The notes: a model not told the origin generated them from the letters alone. 64,000 nucleotides of DNA from Pyrinomonadaceae bacterium (GCA_019694395.1 JAIBCC010000004.1:186001-250000); one strand, 5' to 3'; shown: positions 24,805-35,015, counted from the first letter of the stretch. A program made the numbers and translations.

Positions 24805-26818
24805 CAACATTTTTCTTTTTACTCCTCGCCTTACTTTCTTCCGCCTTTTTCATTATCTTACTAACTGCCCCGTATAATTCCGCCTTTTCAAAAAAATCTT
24901 CCATACCCGAATGGTCGTGTTGGTCATCAAATTGTTTGAGCATCCCAAACCATTGTTTGGCTTCTTCATAACTCTCTTTAGCAATCAAAAAATCCATATT
25001 GAACTTGCACCACATCACAATTTCAGTAACGTGCCACTTCTTTTTATCGTGAAATCTGGAAACTAATTTGTCAGCTTCTTTAAGTTTTTTATCGCGGATA
25101 TATTGCAAAGCTAACGAAAGCACAGCAAAAGTATAATTCGGAAAACGCTCAACCAAGGACTCTAATTCTGACCTCAAATCAAGTTTTTCACCTCTATTCA
25201 ATTTGGTTGCCATCATATTGTAGAGCAATGACGGGTGATTCGGCTGTATATTCAAAGCCATTTCGTAGTATTGTTGAGCAAGGTCAAAATTACCTTCGTG
25301 CGTAGCACGAACGCCTTTTTGTAAAAACTGGACGGTTTTCGGCTTCATCGGATAGCCTTCAACTTCGGTTGCTTCGTAAGTTACTTCAAAACAAAGCAAT
25401 GTAATTTCAGTTTGTTTGTCATTCTTCCATAATTTGACTTTATTAGGCAGATAATCCGCTTGACCCAAAGACATTGCGGCTTGGTGTCGGATTGAATCTG
25501 CTCCATTTTTACCGAGCGCAAAATTTTTCAGCATTTCTAAGGCTTCAGGCACTTTTGACCATTCAATCAACTTGATAATAAATTCTTTGCCTCGTGCATC
25601 CGAGCGTTCTAAAATATTGGAAAATAGGGCTAATACGTTTGGGTGCTTGTTGAAAAATTGTTGAACTTTGGCTTGTAAATTTTTGTCAAAGTTTTTCCCG
25701 TCAACGATTTTGGCAGTTGAAGTCACCAGTTCCTGAAAAGTTTTTCCCGAAATCCAATAATTCAACGGAAAGGCGAACAGATTACGTTCAAACTTTGGAT
25801 AAATCATCTCTTCCAGATTCAATTTGGCAAACTCTCCTGTTTCTTCTTCCGCCGCCTCTTTCCAGAGTTTTTTTGCCTCTTTCTCATTGCCAAGCTGATA
25901 AAAGGAAAAAGCCGCCAAATGCTTAAAAAAGCCAACGGATTCAGGTAATTCGATTTTGAGTTGTTGAAATTTTTTGAAACTTTCAACAACTGCCTCATCA
26001 TTCCCTAAATAAGCAAATGTTTCCGCTTTTTTAGCAAAGATCATTGGATTGTCGCTTTCGATTTCCAGCAATTGATTGGCGTATTTTTCGGCTTCGTCAC
26101 GCTTTCCCAAAAAGAAATTGAATTTAGCTAAATTAGCCAAAGCGTGAAAATTATCCGGCTGCAACTGCAAAACTATTTGAGCAATTTCAACGGCTTTTTC
26201 ATATTGGTCATCCAACGAATAAATCAAACTTAAGTTGTTGTAAACTGGTGCAAAATCAGGCTTTTTGCCAATCAATTCTTCACTGGTTTTGATTGCCCGT
26301 TCAAAATTATGCTGGTGCATCAAAACCTGTGCTTTTTCGTGCAGACAAGCCAACTCCAACCCTTCTTCGGTATTCGGTAAGTCAAAATCCTGCAAAATTC
26401 TGGCAAGGTCTTTTTCACAAGATTTAAGGATGGTAGCAGCAGTTTCAACCTTAGAATCAAATGGGAATTTTTCCAAAAACTGTCTAAAAGTTTTAACTGC
26501 CAAAGCAATTCTGCTATCAATGGCGTAGGCTTGGGCTAAACCAAACCACGCATCGTCATCATTGGCATCGAGCGCAATCAATTTCCCATAAGCCCTTTGT
26601 AATGAAATGGTTTTCCCTAGATGTGCGCCCGCAACGGCAATTATTTCCCAAAAACGACGCTCATTTGGATAATCTTTAACCCCTTTTTCAGCCGCTTCAA
26701 AGGCTTCACTCCATCGCTCAGCATTATACAAATCAATTGCTTCCGACAGCATATCAATTTTGTTAAGTGAACCTAAACGATTGAAAATACTTTTCTTTTT
26801 CTTAATTTTGAATCCCAT
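24788..26818 (-). CDS. Large cytoplasmic TPR-repeat protein
   Basis: 676 residues with no signal peptide or membrane helix. TPR-like units run from about residue 28 (AIDLYNAERWSEAFEAAEKGVKDYP) through 290 and again after 500 (ATHEGNFDLAQQYYEMALNIQPNHPSLLYNMM). The middle (about 330-500) is a non-repeat helical region with YPKFERNLFAFPLNYWISGK, which I cannot assign. The C-terminus is strongly basic (KAEESKARSKKKNVVGSKK). Probably a protein-interaction scaffold; no partner is indicated by context. Confidence 0.75.
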   Translation of the reverse strand: MGFKIKKKKSIFNRLGSLNKIDMLSEAIDLYNAERWSEAFEAAEKGVKDYPNERRFWEIIAVAGAHLGKTISLQRAYGKLIALDANDDDAWFGLAQAYAIDSRIALAVKTFRQFLEKFPFDSKVETAATILKSCEKDLARILQDFDLPNTEEGLELACLHEKAQVLMHQHNFERAIKTSEELIGKKPDFAPVYNNLSLIYSLDDQYEKAVEIAQIVLQLQPDNFHALANLAKFNFFLGKRDEAEKYANQLLEIESDNPMIFAKKAETFAYLGNDEAVVESFKKFQQLKIELPESVGFFKHLAAFSFYQLGNEKEAKKLWKEAAEEETGEFAKLNLEEMIYPKFERNLFAFPLNYWISGKTFQELVTSTAKIVDGKNFDKNLQAKVQQFFNKHPNVLALFSNILERSDARGKEFIIKLIEWSKVPEALEMLKNFALGKNGADSIRHQAAMSLGQADYLPNKVKLWKNDKQTEITLLCFEVTYEATEVEGYPMKPKTVQFLQKGVRATHEGNFDLAQQYYEMALNIQPNHPSLLYNMMATKLNRGEKLDLRSELESLVERFPNYTFAVLSLALQYIRDKKLKEADKLVSRFHDKKKWHVTEIVMWCKFNMDFLIAKESYEEAKQWFGMLKQFDDQHDHSGMEDFFEKAELYGAVSKIMKKAEESKARSKKKNVVGSKK

Positions 26819-26896
26819 AATAAGCCAGTTTTACAGTCCGATTAACAAAAGTCTAATGCCTGCATCTTTTTCAATAATTACTCGACTAAATCCATT

Positions 26897-28780
26897 TTAT
26901 TTCACGGTAAAAACTCCCGCAGTTCGGGCTGGCATTGTAAATTTTACTTTACCATTTTCAATTTTTATATCGGAAATTTTTCCTAGTTCGTCTTTCATCA
27001 ACGAATTTGCCGGAATTTGCTTAATCATCGAAACTTCAAAAGAAACTTGAGCAGGTTTTGTATCGTTATTAAAAATCATCAAAACTGCTTGATTATTTAA
27101 AACTCTGGCATAGGCTGATTGCTGTTCTTCATCTAATAAATCCAACGATTTACCGTTTCTCAATGCTTCATATTTTTGCCGTAATGCACCAAGTTTTGCC
27201 AGATGATTCCAAACCTCATTTTCTTCTTTGGTGCGCCCTGATGGTTCAAAAGCATTTTTCTTATCGCCCGCAAATCCGCCTGGAAAATCTTTTCGATTGT
27301 CAGGATCGCCGCCGCCGGGCATCGCAATTTCGTCCCCGTAATAGAGCAAAGGCGTGCCGCGAGTCGTCATTATAAAAGTCTGCGCCAATTTCAAGCCTTC
27401 GATAGTCGCGCCTTTTTCATTCATAAAGCGTTCCATATCGTGAAGTCCGATGAACGTTGTCAGCACATTCGGATTCGGGTAAAGCCAATCGTGTGCGAGC
27501 ATTTGCGACACGCCGCGAATTGATTCCCCTTTGGCAAAAGCATTGCGTATGGGATAAAAAAGCGCGTAATCGTAAAGCGTGTCAATCTGGGTATCAATCC
27601 CGTCATGACCTTTTCTTCCAGCTTGAAAATACGCCACCAAAGCCGGATCACCGTCAAACAATTCGCCCAAAATATTTACTTTCGGATATTCCTTGTGAAT
27701 TGCGCCGCCCCATTTTTGCCAAAACGAGCGCGGAACGTGCGGGAGAGTATCCATCCGAATCGCATCAAATCCGGCAACTTCCATCCACCATAAACTGTTT
27801 TGAATCAGATATTTTTCAACTTCGGGATCGTTCTGATTAAAATCGGGCAGAATGTCAATGAACCAGCCATCAATGTTGCGCGATTGAGTTTGATAGGTCG
27901 CTCGCGGATTCATCGCCGTCCATTTTTGCCAGTTATTGTTCGGATGATTTTGAACCGTTCCGTTCCACCAGGTCGGAGTCGGCGGATCATCCGCCCAACG
28001 ATGATAAGGTCCGGTGTGATTGGCAACCTGGTCTTGAATCACTTTAAACCCCATCTTTTGAGCAATTTGCACAAACTCTTTCAGTTTTGCTAAATCCCCA
28101 AGGTGTTCATCAACCGCATACATATCAGTCGCGCCGTAACCGTGATAACCAGTCGAAGGCTCGCCGTTATAAACCTCTTTGTAATCAAGCTTGTCGTTAT
28201 TATCGTAAATCGGAGTCGTCCAAATTGCCGTCACGCCTAAACTTTTAAGATACGAAAGTTTATTGATAATTCCCTGCAAATCTCCGCCGTGATAACGACG
28301 ACCTTTGGAACGATCATAAAGTCCTTTTGATTTTTCGGGATCATTGTTGGAAGTATCTCCGTCAGCAAACCGATCAGGCATTAGAAAATAAATTACGTCG
28401 TCGGGCGTGTAACCGCGATGCTGAGTTATTGATGTAGATTTCGGTAGAACTTCAAAATCAAAAGATGAGCCTTGCGGCTGAATATTATAAACTCGAATTT
28501 TGTATTTGCCGGGTTTAGTATTTGGCGCAATTCGCAAATCAAAAAACAGATAATGCCCATTTTCGCTCGGTTTGAGGTTTGTAGCAACCAAATTGGGCGA
28601 ACCTGTATTAATTACCATTTTTGCCACATTCAAATCTTTTCCGGTCAATAAAATTCGCACCGGATTTACTGTCGAGCCTGTCCACCAACTCGGCGGCTCG
28701 GCTTTTTCAACGCTTGGCTGGGCGTAAATCGAAATCGGTAATATCAATAATATCAATAACAAACGTAAATTATTTTTCAT
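26897..28780 (-). CDS. Secreted GH13 alpha-amylase, cyclomaltodextrinase/neopullulanase type
   Basis: 627 residues from the ATG at 28780. Signal peptide (LLLILLILPISIYAQ), an N-terminal beta-sandwich (22-115; cyclomaltodextrinase N-domain type), then the (beta/alpha)8 barrel. Conserved regions: DQVANH (250-255), nucleophile Asp344 in GFDAIRMDT, acid/base Glu373 in ILGELF, and Asp448 in FIGLHDM. A C-terminal beta domain closes the protein. Expected activity is hydrolysis of alpha-1,4 glucans such as maltodextrin or pullulan in the periplasm. The 4-alpha-glucanotransferase gene at 29718-31250 on the same strand could process the imported products. Confidence 0.92.
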   Translation of the reverse strand: MKNNLRLLLILLILPISIYAQPSVEKAEPPSWWTGSTVNPVRILLTGKDLNVAKMVINTGSPNLVATNLKPSENGHYLFFDLRIAPNTKPGKYKIRVYNIQPQGSSFDFEVLPKSTSITQHRGYTPDDVIYFLMPDRFADGDTSNNDPEKSKGLYDRSKGRRYHGGDLQGIINKLSYLKSLGVTAIWTTPIYDNNDKLDYKEVYNGEPSTGYHGYGATDMYAVDEHLGDLAKLKEFVQIAQKMGFKVIQDQVANHTGPYHRWADDPPTPTWWNGTVQNHPNNNWQKWTAMNPRATYQTQSRNIDGWFIDILPDFNQNDPEVEKYLIQNSLWWMEVAGFDAIRMDTLPHVPRSFWQKWGGAIHKEYPKVNILGELFDGDPALVAYFQAGRKGHDGIDTQIDTLYDYALFYPIRNAFAKGESIRGVSQMLAHDWLYPNPNVLTTFIGLHDMERFMNEKGATIEGLKLAQTFIMTTRGTPLLYYGDEIAMPGGGDPDNRKDFPGGFAGDKKNAFEPSGRTKEENEVWNHLAKLGALRQKYEALRNGKSLDLLDEEQQSAYARVLNNQAVLMIFNNDTKPAQVSFEVSMIKQIPANSLMKDELGKISDIKIENGKVKFTMPARTAGVFTVK

Positions 28781-28806
28781 CAACTAAACCACCTTGAATT
28801 TCTCAA

Positions 28807-29343
28807 TCAAATCTTTTTCTTGAAAATTCCGGTATAAAACCTGCTCAAATAAAGCAGAACATATCCAAGCAAAACATACTCGACAAACCGAACTGCCAAA
28901 TGTTCAAAAAAAGTGATCTTGCGGATAATTTCTCCGTTTTGTGCTACGCAAGTAAAATTTTGACTGATTTTCACGCCGCCGCCACGCACTCCGCTCTGAA
29001 CCGTCTCCCGCATTAAATCACTATTTGAGGGACAATAAATCCATTCCAAAGGTTGGTTGTAAATAAAATTCCCCGTTTGGTCGAGTGCCATTCCCATCAA
29101 GGCGAAAAACGTAATCCCTAAGCCAACTGCGAATCCGCCTTTCAAATCATCAGAATTATTACCGATGCGAAAACCAATCCAACCCAAAATCAGCAAAATC
29201 AAAGAACCGAAACCTTCGACAAAACCAAATCCGTAAAAAATCACCCAAATTACGCCAATAAAAAGTGCAATTCCGCCGATAATCATCGGAATCCATAAAA
29301 CGGAAGGTATCTTTTCAGTCCATTTACTCATAATTTCAGCCAT
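28807..29343 (-). CDS. Four-helix membrane protein of unknown function
   Basis: 178 residues with membrane helices at about 17-37, 42-62, 73-90 and 148-168 and an exposed loop between the last two (GVRGGGVKISQNFTCVAQNGEIIRKI). The start at 29343 overlaps the end of the preceding gene by 8 bases; an alternative ATG at 29331 would remove the overlap. It belongs to the run MalQ, 137-residue membrane protein, this protein, GH13. Role unknown. Confidence 0.6.
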   Translation of the reverse strand: MAEIMSKWTEKIPSVLWIPMIIGGIALFIGVIWVIFYGFGFVEGFGSLILLILGWIGFRIGNNSDDLKGGFAVGLGITFFALMGMALDQTGNFIYNQPLEWIYCPSNSDLMRETVQSGVRGGGVKISQNFTCVAQNGEIIRKITFFEHLAVRFVEYVLLGYVLLYLSRFYTGIFKKKI

Positions 29344-29740
29344 CTAACAGATCGTCCCAATAAATGTAAAGAATCAAAATAAGAGATAATGAAATCAGTC
29401 CGCCTATCGCCCAAATGTAAAAACCAACGTTAGTTTCTTTTCCGACCATCGAAAATAAACCAATTACGAAACTACCAAAAAATACCAGAATAAGAAGTCC
29501 GAAAATATGCCATCTTTTACCATTTATTACTGCTATTCCATAAGAAACCAGAAAAACTCCAAAAGTCCAAAGCCCTTCCAACCCCACAAAAAAATTGACT
29601 AAAAAATTATTTTCAACAAAGTAATTAAGAATCGAAGCCAAAAAACCTAAAATTCCAATAATAGTTCCAACAGTCAGAAAAACTCTTCCATACCATCTTA
29701 CTATTTCAGGTTTTCCGTTATTTTTCGCTTGCCCGTCCAT
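29336..29740 (-). CDS. Small four-helix membrane protein of unknown function
   Basis: 134 residues from the ATG at 29740, with four hydrophobic segments covering most of its length (FLTVGTIIGILGFLASILNY and three more). It starts inside the last 23 bases of the glucanotransferase gene and runs 8 bases into the next gene, so the three are translationally linked. No motif is recognised. Confidence 0.6.
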   Translation of the reverse strand: MDGQAKNNGKPEIVRWYGRVFLTVGTIIGILGFLASILNYFVENNFLVNFFVGLEGLWTFGVFLVSYGIAVINGKRWHIFGLLILVFFGSFVIGLFSMVGKETNVGFYIWAIGGLISLSLILILYIYWDDLLDG

Positions 29741-31250
29741 ATAACTCAACCAAATCCGCCAATCTCAAGGCAAGTTTTTTATCAAAATCTTTCGACGAGC
29801 AACGCCAATACCAATTCCCTTTGGTTGAGCCCGGCAGATTCATTCGCGCTTCCGTTCCTAATCCAAGTAAATCCTGCATTGGAATAATTGCTGTATTTGC
29901 TACACTTCCCAGAACCGCTCGGATAAAATCCCAATGAATCTCTTTGCCGTCCGACCGCAAATATTTCTTACAAAAGTCTGTTTCCTTTTTGATTTGCTTG
30001 GTATCGCGCCCCGAACCTTTTCCTGCCTTTGAGTTAAACCAGCCGACGGTCGTATCGTTGTCGTGTGTGCCGGTGTAAACGCAGGAATTTGGAATGTAAT
30101 TGTGTGGAAGATCAATATTTTTGCTGTCTCCGCCCCACGCAAATTGCAAAATCCGCATTCCGGGAAAGCCGAAACCATCACGCAGTTCTTCTACATCAGG
30201 TGTAATAACGCCCAAATCTTCAGCTAAAATCGGTAAATCTCCGAAAACCCATTTCAGCGTGTTGAACAAATCTTTGCCCGGAACATTGACCCATTGTCCG
30301 CGTTCAGCGGTTTTGTCACCGCCCGGAACTTCCCAGCTGGCGGCAAACCCTCGAAAATGATCAACTCTAACAATATCAACAGTTTTCAAAGTGTGACGAA
30401 CGCGGTCAACCCACCATTTAAAACCTTCATTTCGCTGAACATCCCAGTTGTAGATCGGATTTCCCCAGAGCTGTCCGGTTTTGGAAAAATAATCGGGCGG
30501 AACTCCGGCAACAACTTTTGGCGAACCGTCTTCGTTGAGTTTGAATTGCGAAGGATTACACCATACATCAGCCGAATCTAGCGCAATAAAGATCGGAATA
30601 TCTCCAATGATTTTGATATTTTTTTCGTTGGCGTATTGTTTTAACTGATTCCATTGTCGGAAAAAGGCGAACTGATAAAATTTTTCGGCAAAGTCATCTA
30701 AATCAAGCTCTTGTTTGGTTTTTTCCAAGGCTTTCGGCTCACGGAGTTTTAAATCTTCGTCCCAATCCTGCCAGGATTTTTGATCTTGAGAAAATTTGAT
30801 GGCACGGAAAAGCGCGTAATCATCCAGCCAAAACTGATTTTCGTGACAAAAAGCACGAAATTCTGCGGCAATTTCTTCATCATCCGTGTGGCGAAAATTT
30901 TCAAAAGCCTTTTTAAGCAGCGGCAGTTTGTATTCGATGACTCTACCGAATTCAACTTTTTGATCGGAAAATTTCGGCGGATTGGCAATGTCTTTTTGGT
31001 CTAAAAATCCATCCTCAACCAATTTTTCGAGCGAAATCAGATAAATATTTCCCGCAAATGCCGAAAAACATTGATAAGGGGAATCGCCGTATCCTGTTTG
31101 TCCAAGCGGTAAAACCTGCCACAAAGTCTGTTTGGCTGAGACTAAAAAATCTACAAATTTATAGGCGTTATCGCCAAAATCCCCGATGCCGAATTTTGAC
31201 GGCAGCGAAGTTGGATGTAATAAAATTCCCGAAGCTCTTTTGAATGACAT
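29718..31250 (-). CDS. malQ: 4-alpha-glucanotransferase (amylomaltase, GH77)
   Basis: 510 residues, the normal length for bacterial amylomaltase, no signal peptide. The start SGILLHPTSLPSKFGIGDFG is diagnostic, as is LWQVLPLGQTGYGDSPYQ. Catalytic residues: nucleophile Asp near 295 in VRVDHFRGF, acid/base Glu near 342 in ILAEDLG, and Asp near 396 in GTHDNDTT. It transfers alpha-1,4 glucan segments between maltodextrins in the cytoplasm, releasing glucose. A ROK regulator gene lies just upstream on the same strand and the secreted GH13 downstream, so this is a small maltodextrin-use cluster. Confidence 0.96.
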   Translation of the reverse strand: MSFKRASGILLHPTSLPSKFGIGDFGDNAYKFVDFLVSAKQTLWQVLPLGQTGYGDSPYQCFSAFAGNIYLISLEKLVEDGFLDQKDIANPPKFSDQKVEFGRVIEYKLPLLKKAFENFRHTDDEEIAAEFRAFCHENQFWLDDYALFRAIKFSQDQKSWQDWDEDLKLREPKALEKTKQELDLDDFAEKFYQFAFFRQWNQLKQYANEKNIKIIGDIPIFIALDSADVWCNPSQFKLNEDGSPKVVAGVPPDYFSKTGQLWGNPIYNWDVQRNEGFKWWVDRVRHTLKTVDIVRVDHFRGFAASWEVPGGDKTAERGQWVNVPGKDLFNTLKWVFGDLPILAEDLGVITPDVEELRDGFGFPGMRILQFAWGGDSKNIDLPHNYIPNSCVYTGTHDNDTTVGWFNSKAGKGSGRDTKQIKKETDFCKKYLRSDGKEIHWDFIRAVLGSVANTAIIPMQDLLGLGTEARMNLPGSTKGNWYWRCSSKDFDKKLALRLADLVELYGRASEK

Positions 31251-31357
31251 AAAATTTCTGAATATAAGTTTATTTAGAGATTAGAAGAAACAAAAATACT
31301 CCCTAATTCCCAATAAATGGTCAATAGTGTAAATTATGCTCCACTTAAATTTTACTT

Positions 31358-32569
31358 TTAACTCATTGTGGCAGATGCAAATTTTCTGGCTAAAACCAAA
31401 CTTAATGCTCCGATCAGAGTTGGCTGATCCCCAAGCGTTGAAGCCATAATCGAGGGATGCGGCAAATCACGAATAATTCCGCGTTCAGCTACCGATAAAA
31501 TTTCATCTTTAATAATGTGCCACGCTTTTGTAATGTTTCCGCTGATAATTACGGCTTGGGGACTTAATCCGACAATTAAATTTGCAATTCCGATCCCTAA
31601 AAATTTAGCTGATTCCCGAAGTGCATCAATTGCTTGTTTTTCGCCCTGTTCAGCCAGTGAGATGATCATTGGCAAAGTTACAACGCTGGAACCTAACGGA
31701 TGACCGTTGTTCATAAAAGATTTTTCGTAGCGTCCAATGATTGCACTCTCAGAAGCATTTGACTCCCAACAGAAATTCCCGCCGCACGAACAAGGGACTG
31801 GAGCTTCAACTCCAACGATCATATGTCCGAATTCACCTGCCGCACCTTTTTCACCTCGATAAACTTGTCCTTCAAAAACAATTCCCGTTCCGATTCCCTG
31901 ACTGACTAAAACCGTAATAAAGTTGCTGACTTTGCGGATACTTTCGCGTCCAAACCATAATTCTGCAACAGCGATAGCATTAGCATCATTATCAATCGTG
32001 GCATAAATCCCAAGTTTTTCGTTTATTTGCTGACAAATGTCCCAATCGTGCCACTGAAAATACGGGATATAAAGGGTTTTGCCATTAACCTGGTCCGCAA
32101 TTCCCGGAACGCTGATCCCAACTTCAAGCTCGCTATCTTTATATTTGCTGATAATTTTCCCGATTTTTTCCAAAATTTGATTGGACATAAATTCAGCATT
32201 GTGCGAAGTCGGGAAATCTTCTTTTTCCAATACCTTTCCGGCTAGATCAGCTACAGCAATAGTAGTTTTACGCGGGTCTAAATCAACTCCGATGGCAACC
32301 GGATTTCCGGTTTTTAATCTTAGTAAAGTCGGCTTTCTTCCGCCGGTCGAATCGCCTATCCCAATTTCTTCGATTAATCCTGTAGTTTGCAGTTCATCAA
32401 CAATTGCGGAAACGGTTGAACGCTGTAATTCCGTTTCACGGGCAATCTCCGCCCGCGAAATTGGCGCACGTTCCCGCACATAATTCAAAACAATTTGTTT
32501 ATTAATGTCACGAATCGTATTCGGACGAGCAATTTGATTCTTAGCCTTCTGAAGATAAATTCTTTTCAT
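31358..32569 (-). CDS. ROK-family transcriptional regulator
   Basis: 403 residues from the ATG at 32569. N-terminal winged helix (about 28-68; PISRAEIARETELQRSTVSAIVDEL), then the ROK sugar-binding fold with a zinc site in CSCGGNFCWE (about 253-262) and the GTGIV and GEFGH motifs. The HTH marks it as a NagC/XylR/Mlc-type repressor rather than a plain kinase. It is in the same direction as the malQ-GH13 genes, 108 bases upstream of malQ, and so could respond to glucose or a maltodextrin product. Its ligand is unknown. Confidence 0.9.
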   Translation of the reverse strand: MKRIYLQKAKNQIARPNTIRDINKQIVLNYVRERAPISRAEIARETELQRSTVSAIVDELQTTGLIEEIGIGDSTGGRKPTLLRLKTGNPVAIGVDLDPRKTTIAVADLAGKVLEKEDFPTSHNAEFMSNQILEKIGKIISKYKDSELEVGISVPGIADQVNGKTLYIPYFQWHDWDICQQINEKLGIYATIDNDANAIAVAELWFGRESIRKVSNFITVLVSQGIGTGIVFEGQVYRGEKGAAGEFGHMIVGVEAPVPCSCGGNFCWESNASESAIIGRYEKSFMNNGHPLGSSVVTLPMIISLAEQGEKQAIDALRESAKFLGIGIANLIVGLSPQAVIISGNITKAWHIIKDEILSVAERGIIRDLPHPSIMASTLGDQPTLIGALSLVLARKFASATMS

Positions 32570-32644
32570 CGTCAAGGGGGATAGATAAAAAATTCATACA
32601 AATTTTCAACCACCCTGGTTCGTTCTTTCTTAAATATCTAGAGC

Positions 32645-34897
32645 CTATTTCAATAACCCCAAATAACTTGTTTTTTCCAAAACAGGTTGGAAAACTTTTA
32701 AGTCATGGGTATGAAACGGCAAACTTTCTTTACCGATATAAGCGTTATTTTGCAAGAAATTGCTGGCAAGTGATGTCACCTGCGGATCATCTTTCAAATC
32801 CTGAAAGATTTTTGACATCTTTTGTGCTTCTGCCCGCATTCCCAATTTTTGGTAAAGAATCATTAAGTTATAGGTTGCACCAGTGTCTTCAGGATCAATT
32901 GCCAAAACCTGTTCATAATAATTTTGAGCAACTTTCAATTGATTCTCTCTTTCGGTTTTCGGCACAACATCACTTTTAATCTTTGCTAATTCGCCAAGCT
33001 GTTGGAGAGTCAGACGATCACGCGGATAACCTTCCAGAACCCGTTTAAAATCTGCTTCGGCTTTGTCTAAACGACCACGTGCGCGATTAATGCGTCCGCG
33101 TTGAAAGACGGCACGCAGATTATTCGGGTCAAGTTCCAGTGCTTTATTAACAAACTTTTCCGCTTCCTGCCAACCTGCCATTTCAATTAACGCCATTGCT
33201 TTATTCGTATTGGCAAAGGCTTGGTAATCAGCAGGTTTCATATCAATTACTTCATCAAAAGCGTCCGCAGATTGAGGAAATTGACGATTGTCAAAAAGAG
33301 CAATTCCATAATTATTCCAACGTCTCCAATCCGGCATCGCTTTTGGATCAACTGGTTGCGGCTGGTTATCGCCGAGATTCAGCATCCGCTCACTGGTCGC
33401 CATTGTAACAATCGGATAGTCCAGTGATTTTCCAAGTGAGTAATCGCTGAAAACACGAGTAAATCTGCGGTATTTTAATTTGGCAGTCAGTTTAATTTGT
33501 CCGCTTAAATCCTTTGGAATTGTAAATTTATAGCGTGACAAATCCGAACGTCCTGACTGAATTTGCAAATTTTGAGCAACAACTCTGGTTTTCCAAATGT
33601 GGTGCAGGTCGTTAAAGCTTCCGTCGGGTTTGACTAAATAAGTTTTATAGGAATGTGCGTTTTCATCCAGATAACCGTCCGGCTTGATAAAACCTGATTT
33701 ATAAATTGTTTTGCCGCTTGCGTCATCAACACAAAATTCAACATAAGCCTCATAAAAATCGCGTAATTCAGGCGGAAAACTATGTCCGATATTTTTATTG
33801 GTAATCACGACATCCGCCGTTAAAGTATCACCCGCTTTGAGCGAAAAATTCTTTCGATTGATGGGTGCAATAAGTTGTTCTTTTTTCGATCCGTCTGATT
33901 GTTTGCGAATCGCAAAAATATCAATTCCCATCTTGTCGTCTTGCAGGAACTTAACGACTTCATCTAACTGCTCCTGATATTTGTAAAAAGTCGGAATTGC
34001 AGTATTCGCCGAAGCCCAACGATGAGAGGCAATCGTGCCTTTAGACTTTGCCGAAGCATCGAAATATTTAGCCGGTTCCTGTTTCATATGGCAGGAATTA
34101 CAGGTTTCTTTGTTCCGAACATAGAAAGGATGCGGCGATTCTTTGGAAAAAGAAGACATCTGCAATTCATCTGCTACGGCAAAAGCGCGCATAAATTTGT
34201 AATCATTTAACTCTTTGGGAACTTGTGATTTATGACACGCGCCGCAAAATTCGGGCTTCTTCAAAACATCGCGCATCATTGCCCGTTTATGCGAAGGCAC
34301 ATCATCCAGAATTTGCTGGTCGGTTGCTTCAATAATTTTTGTGCCGTCTTCCTTTTGCAACAAAGCCGGTTGTCCCATTACATAGCCGCCGATTCCGCGC
34401 CCGGTCACAGATTCGATCGAATGACAGGCAATACAAGAAACGCCTTCGTTATCAAAGGGGCGATTCTTGAACTGTGGTTTATCGGTCAAAACGCCTGAAA
34501 AAAGTGCTGCCGGATTATGACAGCTTTCACAGTGGCGGGTAAAAGCAATATTTTTTTGTGCAATCAAATCCTTAACATTTTTTTGGTAAAACGGCTCACG
34601 AAAACTGTTGGCGTGAGCAGATTGTTTCCATTGCGGATGAGCATCCGTGTGACATTTGGCACATCGGTCGGCTGAGATAAAGTCTTCCCGATTAATGAAT
34701 CTGCCATTAAAACTGTTGGCATTACTCGGTGAAAACGGTTTTTCTTTACCAAAACGATAGTCGTAAGTTTCCGAAATCCATTGATTGTATTCCTCAACCG
34801 ACATTCGTTCGCTTTTCACAACCTGAAGTCCGTAAAACACACCGCCTAAGACTAAAAAACACACAAAAACCAGAATCTTTACGCCTTGTTTTCTCAT
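32645..34897 (-). CDS. Pentahaem c-type cytochrome with TPR domain
   Basis: 750 residues. An N-terminal membrane or signal helix (about 8-26) is followed by five CxxCH haem-binding motifs at 79-83, 123-127, 155-159, 218-222 and 266-270, as in the cytochrome c554/multihaem family (first pattern ADRCAKCHTDAHPQWKQSAH). A central beta-rich domain (about 340-500) leads to TPR units at about 540-720. It would lie in the periplasm or on the cell surface and take part in electron transfer, with the TPRs recruiting a partner. Catalytic role, if any, cannot be decided. Confidence 0.9.
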   Translation of the reverse strand: MRKQGVKILVFVCFLVLGGVFYGLQVVKSERMSVEEYNQWISETYDYRFGKEKPFSPSNANSFNGRFINREDFISADRCAKCHTDAHPQWKQSAHANSFREPFYQKNVKDLIAQKNIAFTRHCESCHNPAALFSGVLTDKPQFKNRPFDNEGVSCIACHSIESVTGRGIGGYVMGQPALLQKEDGTKIIEATDQQILDDVPSHKRAMMRDVLKKPEFCGACHKSQVPKELNDYKFMRAFAVADELQMSSFSKESPHPFYVRNKETCNSCHMKQEPAKYFDASAKSKGTIASHRWASANTAIPTFYKYQEQLDEVVKFLQDDKMGIDIFAIRKQSDGSKKEQLIAPINRKNFSLKAGDTLTADVVITNKNIGHSFPPELRDFYEAYVEFCVDDASGKTIYKSGFIKPDGYLDENAHSYKTYLVKPDGSFNDLHHIWKTRVVAQNLQIQSGRSDLSRYKFTIPKDLSGQIKLTAKLKYRRFTRVFSDYSLGKSLDYPIVTMATSERMLNLGDNQPQPVDPKAMPDWRRWNNYGIALFDNRQFPQSADAFDEVIDMKPADYQAFANTNKAMALIEMAGWQEAEKFVNKALELDPNNLRAVFQRGRINRARGRLDKAEADFKRVLEGYPRDRLTLQQLGELAKIKSDVVPKTERENQLKVAQNYYEQVLAIDPEDTGATYNLMILYQKLGMRAEAQKMSKIFQDLKDDPQVTSLASNFLQNNAYIGKESLPFHTHDLKVFQPVLEKTSYLGLLK

Positions 34898-34990
34898 ATT
34901 ACTTTAAGTTTTTTTGATGAAATCAATTTGGTTTTTTGATTATAGCTCACTTTGTTGCAAAAGAAAACAAACTTTTGTGAGTAAAATACT

Positions 34991-35015
34991 AATTGTTAAT
35001 TGTTAATTGTTAATT
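34991..35015. repeat. Period-7 tandem repeat ATTGTTA, three and a half units
   Basis: AATTGTT-AATTGTT-AATTGTT-AATTG, perfect, in the 183-base gap between two minus-strand genes. The rest of that gap shows no gene. Confidence 0.8.

Noticed and set aside
34991..35015. CRISPR-like direct repeats
   Set aside because: The unit is seven bases without spacers; it is a simple tandem repeat.
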